Shown: positions 1 to 9,500 of the stretch, piece by piece
Numbering within the stretch: the first letter of the stretch is position 1
Layout of the letters: every line of letters begins with the position of its first letter
NCBI RefSeq assembly: GCF_030499575.1
Contig: NZ_JASTLC010000001.1
Location: 62,001 to 126,000 of the forward strand
DNA: 64,000 bases
Direction of reading: 5' to 3'
Source of the DNA: Streptomyces sp. DG2A-72
GTDB lineage: Bacteria; Actinomycetota; Actinomycetes; Streptomycetales; Streptomycetaceae
Made by a program: the position numbers and the translations under genes
Notes under the pieces: model-generated
Told to the model about the DNA's origin: nothing
Seen by the model: the letters and a program-made list of their open reading frames with translations, nothing else
The model's database searches: none

Positions 1-2
1 TG

Positions 3-1007
3 CTGGGCTGTACCGGAGTCACGCATGCCACGGTGTTCCGGCTAGCCGGGCCGTCAGTACATGCCGCGTATCGGGCTCATTGGAGAGCAATGCAGCCCAG
101 CGCATCCCTCAGTGACCCCGGAATGCTGGTGTGTGTGAATGGCCATGAATTGGTGGTCGTCGCTCTCCACGGCATCGGCGGTGACCGCCACTCGGCACAC
201 TCCCTCGTCACGCGCATCGCCGACCGGTATCAGCTGGCCGGTGGTGCTTCGGACTCGTTGCCGCTGGACATGGTCGCTACCGCGTGGGCCGAGGCCGGGA
301 ATGCGCGTCACAGCGCAAGGGCCGGCAGCCTGACGTGCGCGACCTTTCTGGGCCCGCGCGGGCTGCTTCGCGCTGTTCCTGCCCGTCGGCTCGTCTCTTG
401 GTCCGCAGCAATCCTCAGACCCCTTGATCGCCAGCAGCACAGGACACTGGAGGCATACCTGCGGTCGGGATCCGCTCAGGCCGCCGCGTCAGTGCTCGAC
501 GTGTCCGAAGGCACCGTGCGCATGCGGCTGCGCGTCATCGGTACTTTGCTTGCCACCGAATTGGACAACCCCACCGTGCAGGCCCAGCTGCTGCTGGCGG
601 TGCGGGCGCCGACCGCTGCTAGACAGATCGCCTCGCCTGCACGCCTTGTGCCCGATCCCCCGCTGCCCGCCAGTCTCCTCAGCCCCGAGGATGCCCGCCG
701 CTGGGCGTCGGCCCTGCTCAAACCGCTGGACCGGCCACTGCGGATCGCCCTTCGCTGTTGGCTCCAACACCGTGGCCGCACGGCTCCCGCTGCCTCCGAG
801 CTGGGCCTGAGCCGGAGCACGCTCAGCGACTGGCTGAACAAGTGCGGCAGGGCGCTGTTCCTCGACCTGTCGTCCACCGCAGTACGGGCGGAACTCCACC
901 TAGCCGCCGAGACGATCGCGACTCCCGACGACGCCCCGGCTCTGTTGCCACGGCGGGGAGGCAGAACCTATCGAGGGGCACACTCGCATGATCATCACAA
1001 GTCGTGA
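3..1007 (+). CDS. PucR-like helix-turn-helix regulator, 5' end outside window
   Basis: The frame is open to the first base, so the gene probably begins upstream; the first possible internal start is GTG at 33. The product has two similar C-terminal modules, each with the pattern of PucR C-terminal helix-turn-helix domains: a PLDR lead-in, a row of Ala/Leu-rich helices, then a turn and recognition helix (about nt 420-600 and 720-900). The N-terminal part resembles the GGDEF-like sensor region of PucR regulators only weakly. Proteins of this kind control catabolic or developmental genes by DNA binding; no target can be named here. The duplicated HTH is unusual but is seen in streptomycete proteins of this type. 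It ends 41 bases before a kinase fragment that is probably unrelated. Confidence 0.6.
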   Translation: MGCTGVTHATVFRLAGPSVHAAYRAHWRAMQPSASLSDPGMLVCVNGHELVVVALHGIGGDRHSAHSLVTRIADRYQLAGGASDSLPLDMVATAWAEAGNARHSARAGSLTCATFLGPRGLLRAVPARRLVSWSAAILRPLDRQQHRTLEAYLRSGSAQAAASVLDVSEGTVRMRLRVIGTLLATELDNPTVQAQLLLAVRAPTAARQIASPARLVPDPPLPASLLSPEDARRWASALLKPLDRPLRIALRCWLQHRGRTAPAASELGLSRSTLSDWLNKCGRALFLDLSSTAVRAELHLAAETIATPDDAPALLPRRGGRTYRGAHSHDHHKS

Positions 1008-1048
1008 TCACTCGGCGTTGCGCCGAGGTTTAGTGGAGAACTCAGACC

Positions 1049-1534
1049 GTGGTCCTTGCCCCCCGGCACCAGGGCTCGCTGGAAGGCCGCGCGAACGTCG
1101 TCGTCGCTGTCCGCCCGCGGGACGCCTGTGCTTCCCGCCCGGCCTCGCGGCTTGACGACAACGGGATGGCCAAAGCCTTCGACCTGGCCGGGCTGTCCGG
1201 CCTCACCCGCACCGGAACCACCGCGGGCACGGTCGCCTACATGCCCCGGGCCCAGCTGATCAGCTTCAAGTACGCCAAGCCCGAAGTCGACGTGTGGGCC
1301 ACCGCGGCCACGCTCTACGCCATGCTGACTGGCACTACACCGCGCGATTTCGCGCCGTCCGCCGATCCCATCCTCGTAGTCCTCCAGAAACGGCCAGTCC
1401 CCATCCGCCAACGAAACCCGTCGCTGCCACGCCGTCTCGCCGAAGTGATCGACGAAGCCCTGATCGACAACCCACGGATCACCGTCACGTCTGCAGACAT
1501 GTTCAAGCGACCTCTTCAAGAGGCCGTGTCATGA
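1049..1534 (+). pseudogene. Ser/Thr protein kinase, C-terminal lobe fragment
   Basis: From about nt 1153 the product matches the second half of a Hanks-type kinase. It has an activation segment with DNG where DFG is expected, a GTVAYMPRAQ stretch in place of the usual APE region, then DVWATAATLYAMLTG (subdomain IX) and the PRRLAEVIDEALIDNP end seen in actinobacterial kinases. The glycine-rich loop, catalytic lysine and HRD loop are absent, and the first 35 codons are unrelated to kinases. It therefore cannot be catalytically active and looks like a truncation scar. Confidence in the family is high; whether anything is translated is unknown. Confidence 0.7.
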
Positions 1535-2123
1535 CTACCGCCCGCAGGACTACCCCCACCTGCGTGCTCAGCCCGGTCGAGTACGAACACCGCCAGACGC
1601 CAGCAGCGTGGCCCGGTCGTTTGAGAATGCCGGCCTCCTGCGATCCAATCGTCCTGGCACCAGCAGGTCAGGGGCTCGCCATCTGGCAGCGCTGCTACGG
1701 GACACGCTTGCCCCTCCTGCCCGGCCCCAGGATTCGGAGACGGTCGTGAGAATGAACGGCTGGACACGGCGTGAGACACCGCGAGAAGCCGCAGGTCACA
1801 GCACCACGACGTGACACGGATCGTGAGTCCCTACAACTCAATCGAGTCGTTTTCTCAACGAACCGAGTCGTTCGGGCTTCTGTCTCAGCGAACCTAGTCG
1901 CGCGACTGAGTGCGCTGGGGGTGCGGGATGGCTGTACCGGCTGGGGTGGATCAGGCAGGGCCGTGTATCGAGTTGTCGTACGTGGACGCGGTACACGGGC
2001 GTCGACGGTGTCCGTTGCGGGACTGCGTGACGAGCCGGTTCGAGGATACGGTGGAGCCCCCGTTCCACCCCTACTACCGCTGCTGAGCCTGAACACAGCC
2101 TCCGCCCAACGGAGGCGTTGCGT
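1535..2123. other. Gene-poor stretch with a possible 52-codon ORF
   Basis: No convincing gene is present. An ATG ORF (1928-2086, +) has fairly high third-position GC and could be a gene remnant, but it resembles nothing I recognise. Another short frame overlaps the kinase stop at 1531. The repeats listed at 1832-1900 suggest a mobile-element scar. Confidence 0.4.
1832..1900 (+). repeat. Degenerate direct repeats, IS21-like terminal repeats?
   Basis: TCTCAACGAACCGAGTCG (1853-1870) recurs as TCTCAGCGAACCTAGTCG (1883-1900), 16 of 18 identical with a 30-bp period. A weaker copy lies at 1832-1849. The pattern resembles the GTCTCAG...CTGGTC units near 3.3 and 4.3 kb, so an eroded IS21-type end is possible. 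Confidence 0.35.
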
Positions 2124-2690
2124 TCAACCCGGCGGTCCGGCCAGAGCCTTGATGGCCGGGCGGAGCAACGCGGCGATGTCATCCGCAGGGGCCTCACGAA
2201 GCGCGGCCAGGCCGAGGAGCTGGTGGCCGATGGTCACGCCCAACAGCGCGGTGACAACCAGTGCGGCGCGCAGTTCGGGATCCTCGGCAGCGGGCAGGGC
2301 GGCACCGACGCTGTCGATCTGCCGGCCGAGAGCGGCACGGACGTGATCGGCTGCCGCCTGGTCGGTGAGCATCGACCGCATCATCGCCAGCGTGCCCTCG
2401 GGAAGACCACCGAGCTTGAGGCCGAGCGAGGCCAGCAACTGATCGACGAGCTCGTCGGTATGAGTGGCCGTCAGCGCGGCGGGGACCACCTTCACGGCTT
2501 GGCTGAACAGCTCCCGCTTCGAGCCGAAGTACTGCATGACCAGAGCCGGATCGACGCTCGCCGCAGCCGCCACGGCGCGAATGGTGGTGCGCTCGAATCC
2601 CTTCTCGGCGAACAACTCCCGAGCGCTGTCGAGGATGCGCACCTCGGTCGCTCGGCGTCGATCGGCGCGGGACTGGCGAGGAGTGGACAC
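2124..2690 (-). CDS. TetR/AcrR family regulator
   Basis: The 188-residue product has the normal TetR length. The N-terminal helix-turn-helix (about residues 15-60) runs from RILDSARELFAEKGFE to a YFGSKRELF recognition region, followed by an all-helical ligand/dimer domain ending in an Ala/Leu-rich helix. It is transcribed divergently from the NTF2-like gene, with 86 bp between start codons. The perfect dyad at 2745-2758 in that gap is the likely operator for control of both genes. The inducer is unknown. Confidence 0.85.
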   Translation of the reverse strand: MSTPRQSRADRRRATEVRILDSARELFAEKGFERTTIRAVAAAASVDPALVMQYFGSKRELFSQAVKVVPAALTATHTDELVDQLLASLGLKLGGLPEGTLAMMRSMLTDQAAADHVRAALGRQIDSVGAALPAAEDPELRAALVVTALLGVTIGHQLLGLAALREAPADDIAALLRPAIKALAGPPG

Positions 2691-2744
2691 CGATTCACTC
2701 TACAGCCGTTGACCGAACTTCCGGCCGACCCTACGGTGAGTGGG

Positions 2745-2758
2745 TCAACAAGTGTTGA
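2745..2758. promoter_or_regulatory. Dyad, putative TetR operator
   Basis: TCAACA-AG-TGTTGA is a perfect 6-bp inverted repeat in the 86-bp divergent gap, 18 bp before the NTF2-like start codon and 54 bp before the TetR start. Position and symmetry fit autoregulatory TetR operators; binding is inferred. Confidence 0.5.
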
Positions 2759-2776
2759 GCGAATGGAATAACCCCC

Positions 2777-3202
2777 GTGTCACATCTGGATACACCTGCT
2801 GCTCGCACCCCTCACGAGGTGCTGACCTGCTACTACCAAGCCATGCTCGACAAGTCCCCAGACGATCTCGCCGATCTCTACACCATCGACGCGGTGCACG
2901 AGTTCCCGTTCGCCTCACCCGGCTTCCCCCCATGCTTCGAGGGTCGTGAGGCCGTGCGCGCCGGATACCGGGCAGCCTGGGGCGCCAGCCCTGTCCAGGT
3001 GGAGGAGGTCAGGAGGGTCGCGGCCTACGAGACCGCCGATCCGGAAGTGATCGTCGCCGAGCATGTCGTGGTGGGAACGCTGACGACCAAGGCCACCACG
3101 TTCACCGTCCCCGGTCTCCTGATACTCCACGTCCGCAACGGACTGATCACGCGAGTCCGCGACTACATGGACGGCTTGGGCGTCGCCAGCGCCAGAGCGT
3201 GA
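2777..3202 (+). CDS. NTF2/SnoaL-like small protein
   Basis: The 141-residue product has the NTF2-like alpha+beta fold pattern: an N-terminal helix with CYYQAMLDKSPDDLADLYTIDA, a short segment around GREAVRAGYRA, then strands ending in LLILHVRNGLITRVRDYMDG. Members bind or isomerise small hydrophobic molecules; SnoaL is a polyketide cyclase. It is the only gene obviously under the divergent TetR regulator, so the substrate may also be the inducer. The reaction cannot be predicted from sequence. Confidence 0.75.
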   Translation: MSHLDTPAARTPHEVLTCYYQAMLDKSPDDLADLYTIDAVHEFPFASPGFPPCFEGREAVRAGYRAAWGASPVQVEEVRRVAAYETADPEVIVAEHVVVGTLTTKATTFTVPGLLILHVRNGLITRVRDYMDGLGVASARA

Positions 3203-3296
3203 AGGCCACCCGACCAGTGCAGCAGCCGACCTGGGACCGGACAGTACTGTCCCGTCTTAAATGATCTGGCTCCGAGTCGGGGTCCTGACCTGCGGC

Positions 3297-3391
3297 GACC
3301 AGTTCATCTGAGACGTGGAGGCGCCGGGAATCTCAGATGATGTGGTCCTGGGCGAGTGAATGCCGGCTGCTGTCTCAGCCGATCTGGTCAG
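3297..3391. repeat. Cluster of IS21-like terminal repeats
   Basis: Three copies of a GACCAGWTC-N2-CTGAGAC-type unit lie in the otherwise gene-free stretch 3203-3551: forward at 3297-3319, and reverse-complemented at about 3333-3351 and 3373-3391. A fourth, forward copy is at 4326. Multiple short repeats at the ends are typical of IS21-family elements. No istA or istB frame remains here; this is probably an IS scar. Confidence 0.45.
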
Positions 3392-3551
3392 CCTCCGCTG
3401 TTTGGACGTCCAACGCGTACTCCCAGGCGGATACCGCCTCCGCAGGCTCGCCCATGTGCCCTCCCAAGCACTCTGGCCGTAGTGCGAGGGGGAACAACTT
3501 CGAGCGTCCGAAGGTCCAGAAGGCGGAGGCGTCACCCTAACGAGGGATGAC

Positions 3552-4250
3552 ATGCATCGGGAGGTGGGTGCCGTGGAGGGGCGATTGTCGCGGGCCGGAC
3601 TGGTCGGGGCTCTTGTGGAGCTCATCGCGTCGAGGAGGCCGGAGCATGTGCTCCGCGTTGCAGTGGATGGTCCGGACGCTGCTGGTAAGACCACCTTGGC
3701 CGACGAGCTGGCCCGGAATCTGGCCGGGCGGCGAGCGGTGATCCGAGTGGGGATCGACGGATTCCACCGGCCCAGGAGTGTGCGGCTCCGACGTGGGAAC
3801 CTGTCGCCCGCCGGCTTTTACCATGATTCGTTCGATTACGACGCTGTCCGCAGGGCAGTCCTGGATCCGCTGGGCCCCGGCGGTGACCGCCGATATCGCA
3901 CTGCCGTGTTCGACTACCGGATCGACGCGGCCGTCGAGGAGCCGGTCCGGGTCGCGCCAGAGGGCGCGGTGCTGCTGTTCGACGGGGTGTTCATGCTCCG
4001 GCCGAAACTGCGTGAGTGCTGGGATGTGAGCATCTTCGTCGATGTCAGCGCGGAGGAGGCGCTGCGACGGGCGCTGGTCCGTGACGTAGAGGCACTCGGC
4101 GGGTCCGATGTCGTACACGAGCGTTACGAACGGCGCTATCTGCCCGGACAGCTGCTTTACCGCGTGATGGCCGAACCTGAACTGGCTGCCGATGTGGTGA
4201 TTGACAACGACGACCCTGCCGAACCCCGGGTGGTGAAATGGCCAGTCTGA
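3552..4250 (+). CDS. Uridine kinase-like P-loop kinase
   Basis: The 232-residue product carries a Walker A GPDAAGKTT at residues 40-48, then IRVGIDGFHRPR. That Asp/His-containing strand is typical of actinobacterial uridine kinase-like proteins. An AVLLFDGVFML Walker B-like strand and a late Arg-rich RYERRYLPGQ lid region follow. Such proteins phosphorylate nucleosides or related small molecules with ATP; the true substrate of this single-copy form is not fixed by sequence. ATG at 3552 gives the usual length. The gene stands alone between two sets of near-identical IS21-like repeats, which suggests it arrived with, or was bracketed by, a mobile element. Confidence 0.75.
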   Translation: MHREVGAVEGRLSRAGLVGALVELIASRRPEHVLRVAVDGPDAAGKTTLADELARNLAGRRAVIRVGIDGFHRPRSVRLRRGNLSPAGFYHDSFDYDAVRRAVLDPLGPGGDRRYRTAVFDYRIDAAVEEPVRVAPEGAVLLFDGVFMLRPKLRECWDVSIFVDVSAEEALRRALVRDVEALGGSDVVHERYERRYLPGQLLYRVMAEPELAADVVIDNDDPAEPRVVKWPV

Positions 4251-4325
4251 CCCTCTTTGTCGATATGCCAGGGTCAGCTCTGGGTGGCGGATTAGGACAG
4301 ATCACCCGCGACCACAAACGAATCA

Positions 4326-4348
4326 GACCAGATCAACTGAGACGTGGA
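4326..4348 (+). repeat. Second copy of the IS21-like repeat
   Basis: This 23-bp unit matches 3297-3319 at 21 of 23 positions and has the same orientation. The two copies flank the uridine kinase-like gene about 1.03 kb apart. Confidence 0.5.
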
Positions 4349-4401
4349 CCAGATCGTTAGACGCCATCCGCTTTCCGAACGTGATCGTTTAGTTCGGGTG
4401 G

Positions 4402-4947
4402 GTGGGCATGAACTCCGGTTCGTGGCGGGAGAGATGGGCGTGGTTCGTCCGCTCATCTGGCTCGTGGAGGTCGCTGGTGGCGTCGGTGCTCGGTCTACTG
4501 GAGGCCAGGGAGAAGCGGGTCCGGGAGGAGATCACGCGTTTGCGGGAGAAGGCCGAGCGGGTGCAGGCCGCGCTCGGTGAGGCGGAACGCGAGCTTCAGC
4601 GGCTGGTGGATGCCCGGGTGACAGTGACCGAGGTGCTGGCCGGGCCGTCTTCGGCGGTCACGGAGCCGACGGAAGGCGCGGTGGCGGGTTCGACGGTGCC
4701 CCGGCGGGAGACGGGCATGGCGGCGACAACCCTCGCGCCGGACTACCAGCGGATCTTGTCGGTGCTGGAGTCTGAAGCGGGTCGGGAGGGCATGCGCTGC
4801 CAGCAACTGGCCGTCGCGCTGGGGCTGGAGGCCATCCCGGCGAAGGTCGAGGGACTGCGTTCGAAGGCGAAACGCCTGGTGGAGCGAGGGTGGGCACTCC
4901 AGGTGCGGCCGGGCGTGTTCACCGCTCTCGCGGTGTCGGCCGTCTGA
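4402..4947 (+). CDS. Coiled-coil hypothetical protein next to IS5 transposase
   Basis: The 181-residue product starts with a short unrelated stretch, then a strong heptad-rich coiled coil (about residues 30-75, LEAREKRVREEITRLREKA...). A linker and a winged-helix-like C-terminus (about 110-175, with DYQRILSVLES and EGLRSKAKRLVERGW) follow. Similar coiled-coil plus winged-helix proteins often sit beside IS transposases in Streptomyces. It converges on the transposase and overlaps its 3' end by 29 bp. Its role is unknown; an accessory role in transposition is only a guess. GTG 4402 and ATG 4408 are both possible starts. Confidence 0.55.
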   Translation: MGMNSGSWRERWAWFVRSSGSWRSLVASVLGLLEAREKRVREEITRLREKAERVQAALGEAERELQRLVDARVTVTEVLAGPSSAVTEPTEGAVAGSTVPRRETGMAATTLAPDYQRILSVLESEAGREGMRCQQLAVALGLEAIPAKVEGLRSKAKRLVERGWALQVRPGVFTALAVSAV

Positions 4948-5860
4948 AGCCGGCCGGGCGGCGTCCGGCCAGGCGACCGCTCATGAGCATGGTCATCGAC
5001 CACAGCACCATGGCTTCGTGCATGGCCGGCAGTGTTTCGTAGTCGCGCACCAGGCGCCGCGAGCGCATCAGCCAGCTGAGCGTCCTTTCCACCACCCACC
5101 TGCGCGGCAGCACCACGAACCCCGCTGTGTCATCGGTGCGTCTGACGATCTGAAGGGTGAGCCGGGGCTTCTCGCGGGCCCAGTCGACGAGCCGGCCGGC
5201 ATAGCCGCCGTCCGCCCACACCAGCCGGATGGAGAAGTGCTGCCGTCGCAGCCGCTGAAGCAGCGGGACGGCGGCGTCGCGGTCCTGGACGCTTGCCGCG
5301 GTCACCGCGACGGCCAGGACCAGGCCGAGGCAGTCCACCACCAGGTGCCGTTTGCGGCCGCCCACCTTCTTGCCGCCGTCCCAGCCGGAAGTCGAGCGCG
5401 GGATGTTCACCGCCGCCCGCACCGACTGGGAGTCCACGATCGCGGCCGTCGGGTCCGGAAAGCGGCCTTCCTTCTCCCGGACACGGTCGCGCAGTCGGTC
5501 GTGGAGTTCAGCGAGCAGCCCCGTGACCTGCCAGCGGCGGGCGAAGGCATGCACGCGTCGATACGGCGGGAAGTCCGCGGGCAGGTTGACCCACTTCACG
5601 CCGTTGTCCACGACATAGCGCACCGCGTCGAGCATCACGCGGTGGCAATAGCCCTCCGGCCGTCCGCCCCGCCCCTCCAGCCAGGCCGGAACCGGAAGCA
5701 ACGGCCGCATAACCCGCCACTCCGCCTCCGTCATGTCGGAGCCATAACTCGAGGTGCGGTCCGGCCCGTCCGCCGCGTTGCCGAACCTGTGCGCGAGGCA
5801 GTCACACGACGGTGGCAGCGAGTTGGACTCCACGCACGCGGACGCGAAAGACTGCGGCAA
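4919..5860 (-). CDS. IS5-family transposase
   Basis: The product has the IS5-family layout: an N-terminal DUF4096-like segment (SDMTEAEWRVMRPLLPVPAW), then a DDE domain with AIVDSQSV (first Asp), VWADGGYAG (second Asp) and RRWVVERTLSWLMRSRRL (Glu). No internal stop is seen, so it may be active. The annotated start gives 313 residues; the family would also accept a start nearer MTEAEW (about nt 5734), because the first 40 residues are poorly conserved. The element ends were not resolved, and the convergent coiled-coil gene may lie inside it. Confidence 0.85.
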   Translation of the reverse strand: MPQSFASACVESNSLPPSCDCLAHRFGNAADGPDRTSSYGSDMTEAEWRVMRPLLPVPAWLEGRGGRPEGYCHRVMLDAVRYVVDNGVKWVNLPADFPPYRRVHAFARRWQVTGLLAELHDRLRDRVREKEGRFPDPTAAIVDSQSVRAAVNIPRSTSGWDGGKKVGGRKRHLVVDCLGLVLAVAVTAASVQDRDAAVPLLQRLRRQHFSIRLVWADGGYAGRLVDWAREKPRLTLQIVRRTDDTAGFVVLPRRWVVERTLSWLMRSRRLVRDYETLPAMHEAMVLWSMTMLMSGRLAGRRPAGFRRPTPRER

Positions 5861-5920
5861 CAGGGCCTCCTGGTACTCGGTTGGGATCGCACCCCCGAAC
5901 TACCAAGAGGCCCTGCTGCC
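5856..5920. repeat. Long inverted repeat at IS5 transposase start
   Basis: Two 20-bp arms (5856-5875 and 5901-5920) pair at 18 of 20 positions around a 25-nt loop. The repeat overlaps the 5' end of the transposase frame and could be an IS end, or a structure that limits transposase expression. Confidence 0.4.
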
Positions 5921-6031
5921 ATGCGTCGGCCCTCACGCGATCACCCGATCAGGAACCCTGTTCGACCAGCCCAGCCCCGTGATCGATAAGCGGATGACGT
6001 CTAGCTCACTCGCAAGCCGATGCGGTCGCGT

Positions 6032-6058
6032 AGGAGGGCCGGGTCGTCCGGCCCTCCT
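6032..6058. terminator. Perfect 11-bp hairpin, terminator-like
   Basis: AGGAGGGCCGG and its exact complement surround a 5-nt loop, followed by TTT on the + strand. It could be a bidirectional terminator. Read on the - strand together with the next 40 bases, it also resembles the domain V/VI end of a group II intron, but no reverse transcriptase frame is nearby. Confidence 0.45.
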
Positions 6059-6140
6059 TTCACACCACCGGACATGCGGGCCCGCGTCGATCGGTTCACC
6101 GTGCTGATCTCAACGACAGGGGCGCGGTGGCGCTTGGCCC

Positions 6141-6278
6141 TTAAGGCGCGTCAGGGGCGTCGCGGCCGTCGTTCGGTGTGCGGCGGGTGCCGCGGAGGGC
6201 GGTCGCCAGGGTGATGGCCGAGGCTGCCAGGGTCAGGACGGCTGTGCCCAGTTGGAGGACGAGTGTCCAGTGCTGCAT
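6141..6278 (-). CDS. Small single-span membrane peptide (45 aa)
   Basis: This frame encodes 45 residues: a short N-terminus (MQHWTLVLQ), one hydrophobic segment (about residues 5-28, rich in Leu, Ala, Val and Thr), then a basic/polar tail (RGTRRTPNDGRDAPDAP). About 80% of its codons end in G or C, a strong coding sign in this genome. A GGGGAGA ribosome-binding site lies about 12 nt before the ATG. It is divergent from the NACHT gene, with 225 bp between the starts. A membrane effector or toxin-like role linked to the NACHT protein is possible but purely inferred from position. Confidence 0.5.
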   Translation of the reverse strand: MQHWTLVLQLGTAVLTLAASAITLATALRGTRRTPNDGRDAPDAP

Positions 6279-6503
6279 GGATGTTCTCCCCTGCGGAGTA
6301 GTGAGGAGGGGCCGGCCTGGTCCCGTTGGTGTATGCAGCCTGGAGGGGCCGGGAGATCAGCGGCGTTCTGCCGCGTTCTCTCTGATGGGCGGCCTATGCT
6401 GCCGCAGGCAGGTTCCGGGGTGGGCGTGCAGGGACAGAACGCGTGCAGGACGGGAGAGAACACCTTCACGTGTCTGTCTCGCTGGGTGGGGAAGGAAGGC
6501 AGC

Positions 6504-9500
6504 GTGGGACGAGGCAGGAGGATCAACCGCTCCGACTGGCCCGAATCAGGGCCGCACCGTGACCTGTTGGAGCGGCTCGACGCCGTTCACCTCGCCAACG
6601 GCGTGAAGAGCATGGCCGATGTCGCGCAGGGTATGGGACTTTCCGCCCGGTCACGAGCCAATACGCTGTTGCGGGGAACTAACGGTTCTCTTCCCGCCGA
6701 CGAGGCGCAGTTGACGCTGCTCGTGCATGCTCTCGGCGGGGGCGACGACGACGTGCGGATCGCCTTAAAGCTCTACGGAGCCGCGGTCAGGGCACGGGAC
6801 TACGAAATCCCGGTCGCTGCATCCTCACCCGCCGAACAGAAGGTCACCGACGCCGTGGCCCACTATGCGGGCCGCGCAGTGCAGGTGTACGGGCGCCTGG
6901 ACCTGGACGTGCTCGCCCCGGTGGGGGAAGCCCCGTCGGCGGTCCGGCTGCCCGAGGTGTTCGTCGCCCCGACCGTGCGGGCTGACCCGCCCCCTGTACA
7001 GCTGCCCCGGGAACTGCAGAGGCGCGTGTTGGAGTCCGGTGGACTCCTGGACGACGAACTCCTGCCGGGGTCGGACACGGATGCATTCGAGCGCCTACGG
7101 AACTCTTACCTGGAACGCCCCGAGCAATGCGTGCTGGAGACGCTGGCCGGGCCCTCGGGCAGACGGGCGGTCCTCCTGGGTGATCCCGGCGCAGGCAAGT
7201 CGACCCTCATCCGCTACCTGACTCTGATGCTGACCTGCGGCGAACTTGATGGCGCCCTCCACCTGCTGCAGGGCCTGGTGCCGCTGGTGGTCGAACTGCG
7301 GCAGTACGCCGACGACCGCTGGCATCACAGCAGCTTCGAAGACTTCCTCGACCACCAGTACCGCGACTTGGCGCTCGGCGTTCCACCCGCTGTGCGGGAC
7401 CATCTGCTGGCCGAGGGCCAGGCACTGATGATCTTCGACGGTCTGGATGAGATCTTCGACGTCAGGGCGCGGACGGAGGCCGTACAGCGCATCGCCGGTT
7501 TCGCCGCCCGCTGGCCTGCAACGCGGATCCTCGTGACCTCCCGGGTCATCGGCTATCAACGTGCGGTCCTGGACAGCGCGGGCTTCGCCCACTTCAAGAT
7601 CCAGGACCTGGACGATGCGCGGATCAGCACGTTCGCCGACCGTTGGTACAGCAACACCTGCCCGGATGACGCCGTGCTGGCGCGGGAACGGTCGGAACGG
7701 CTCACGTCGGCGATCGAGACGTCACGGCCGCTGCAGGAGATGGCAGGCAATCCTCTCTTGCTGACCATTCTGGCCATCATCGGCCGACACCCTTCCCTTC
7801 CACGCAACCGGCGGGGCGTGTACGAGCACGCGGTCACGGTCCTGGTCGCGCACTGGGACGAGGCCACCAAGATGCTCAAGGCGCCCCTGCCCCCGGCCGT
7901 CGCCGAGGCAATAGAGGTACTGGGGCTGGGCGAGCGGCTGCGGCTGCTGCGCCTGGTGGCCCGCACCATGCAGGAAGGCCACCACGGCATCGCCGGCAAC
8001 CACATTCACGCAAGCGACCTCGAACGCGTCTTCCGCGACTATCTGCAGCAGTACGCGCTGGAGCCCGTCCAGGCCACCCTTGCCGCCCGAGCCATGATCG
8101 CTCAGCTCTACCAACGCAACTTCATCCTGGCCCCCTACGGCGGCGACATCTATGGTTTCGTACACCGCGCCTTCCTTGAATACCTGACAGCAGCCGATAT
8201 CACCCACCGGTACCAAGACGAACGGCATTGGACGCCCAAGGGCCTGATCGATCAGGTCGTGAGCGTGCGGGCCGCTGACCCCGCGTGGCACGAGGTACTG
8301 CTGCTCCTCATCGGGCAGCTGGACATCAGCGACGCGACCGCCGCCATCGACCGGCTCCTGGACCTCCACGCTCGGCGCACGGATCCCACTGATGCCCGCT
8401 ATGTGATCCTGGCCCTGCGCGCGCTGGCCGAGGTGGACAAGAAGGCCGCACCGACCGTCCAGAGCACCACCGCCGTCGACGCCGTCACCGCGGTTCTCAA
8501 TACGCGCGGTTCCAAGGGGCCATCGCTACTGGCCCAAGCATGGTCCGCGTTGGCCTCGTTCGGCCGGTACTGGGCCGGGCGCGTGCCCTACCTGCGCTGG
8601 TACCGCCTGAGCGGACAGTTCTCCCCCAGCGATGAGCCGACCGACGTCCTGGCCTTCGCCCTCAAAGCGGACGACGACGAACTGGCGGCACTCGCCCGCG
8701 GCTGCTACTACGGCTTCGACCGTCTGACGTTCCTCCACGTGCTGGGGCAACGAAAGCCGGACGACGACGCCATCCGCGAACTCGTCCTGCGCGAGGCAAC
8801 GCTCCATCCCGGTCACCGAGTCCGTTCCATGGCGCTGGAGGTACTTGGCGAGGTGTGGAAGGACCGGAAAGACGTCCGCGCCTTCCTGATCACCCGCGCC
8901 GCCGAAGATCCCGAAGCCAACACCCGCGGCAGGGCCCTGGAAGTCCTCGGCACCTGGTGGTCGGATGACGACCACGTCCGTGACCTGATCGTCCACGCAG
9001 CCATACACGGCAACCATCCGTTCGTTCGCAGCGACGCGCTGCGAACCCTTGGCCGGCAGTGGCACGGCCGTGAGGACATTCGGTCCGTGCTCATCCGACG
9101 TGCCCGCGACGACCAGAACGACAACACGCGCGGCACAGCACTGCGGACGCTGAGCCGACACTGCACCGGTTACCAGGACGCTCTCGACTTTCTGACACAG
9201 CGCGCGGCCGACGACACCGACCCTGATCTGTGTCGGCATGCGATATGGGTCCTCAGCCAATGCGTACACGGAGACGACACGATCCGCGATCTGTTGATCG
9301 AACGTGCCGCCGACTCGTCCAACAACGGCGTCCGTGAAGCGGCCTTGAGGACCTTGGCCAAGAAGTGGCCGGGGCATGCCGACGTCCGCCACACCCTCAT
9401 GCGTGCCGTCACCGACGATCGCTGTCCACGTGCGCGTGAAACCGCCCTTCAGCAACTGGGCGAGCGGTGGTCCCGACACGAGCGCGTCCGTGACCTGATC

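Noticed and set aside
1771..2346. 191-codon + strand frame
   Set aside because: Low-complexity Arg/Ser/Ala product, partly antisense to the TetR gene; no ribosome-binding site.
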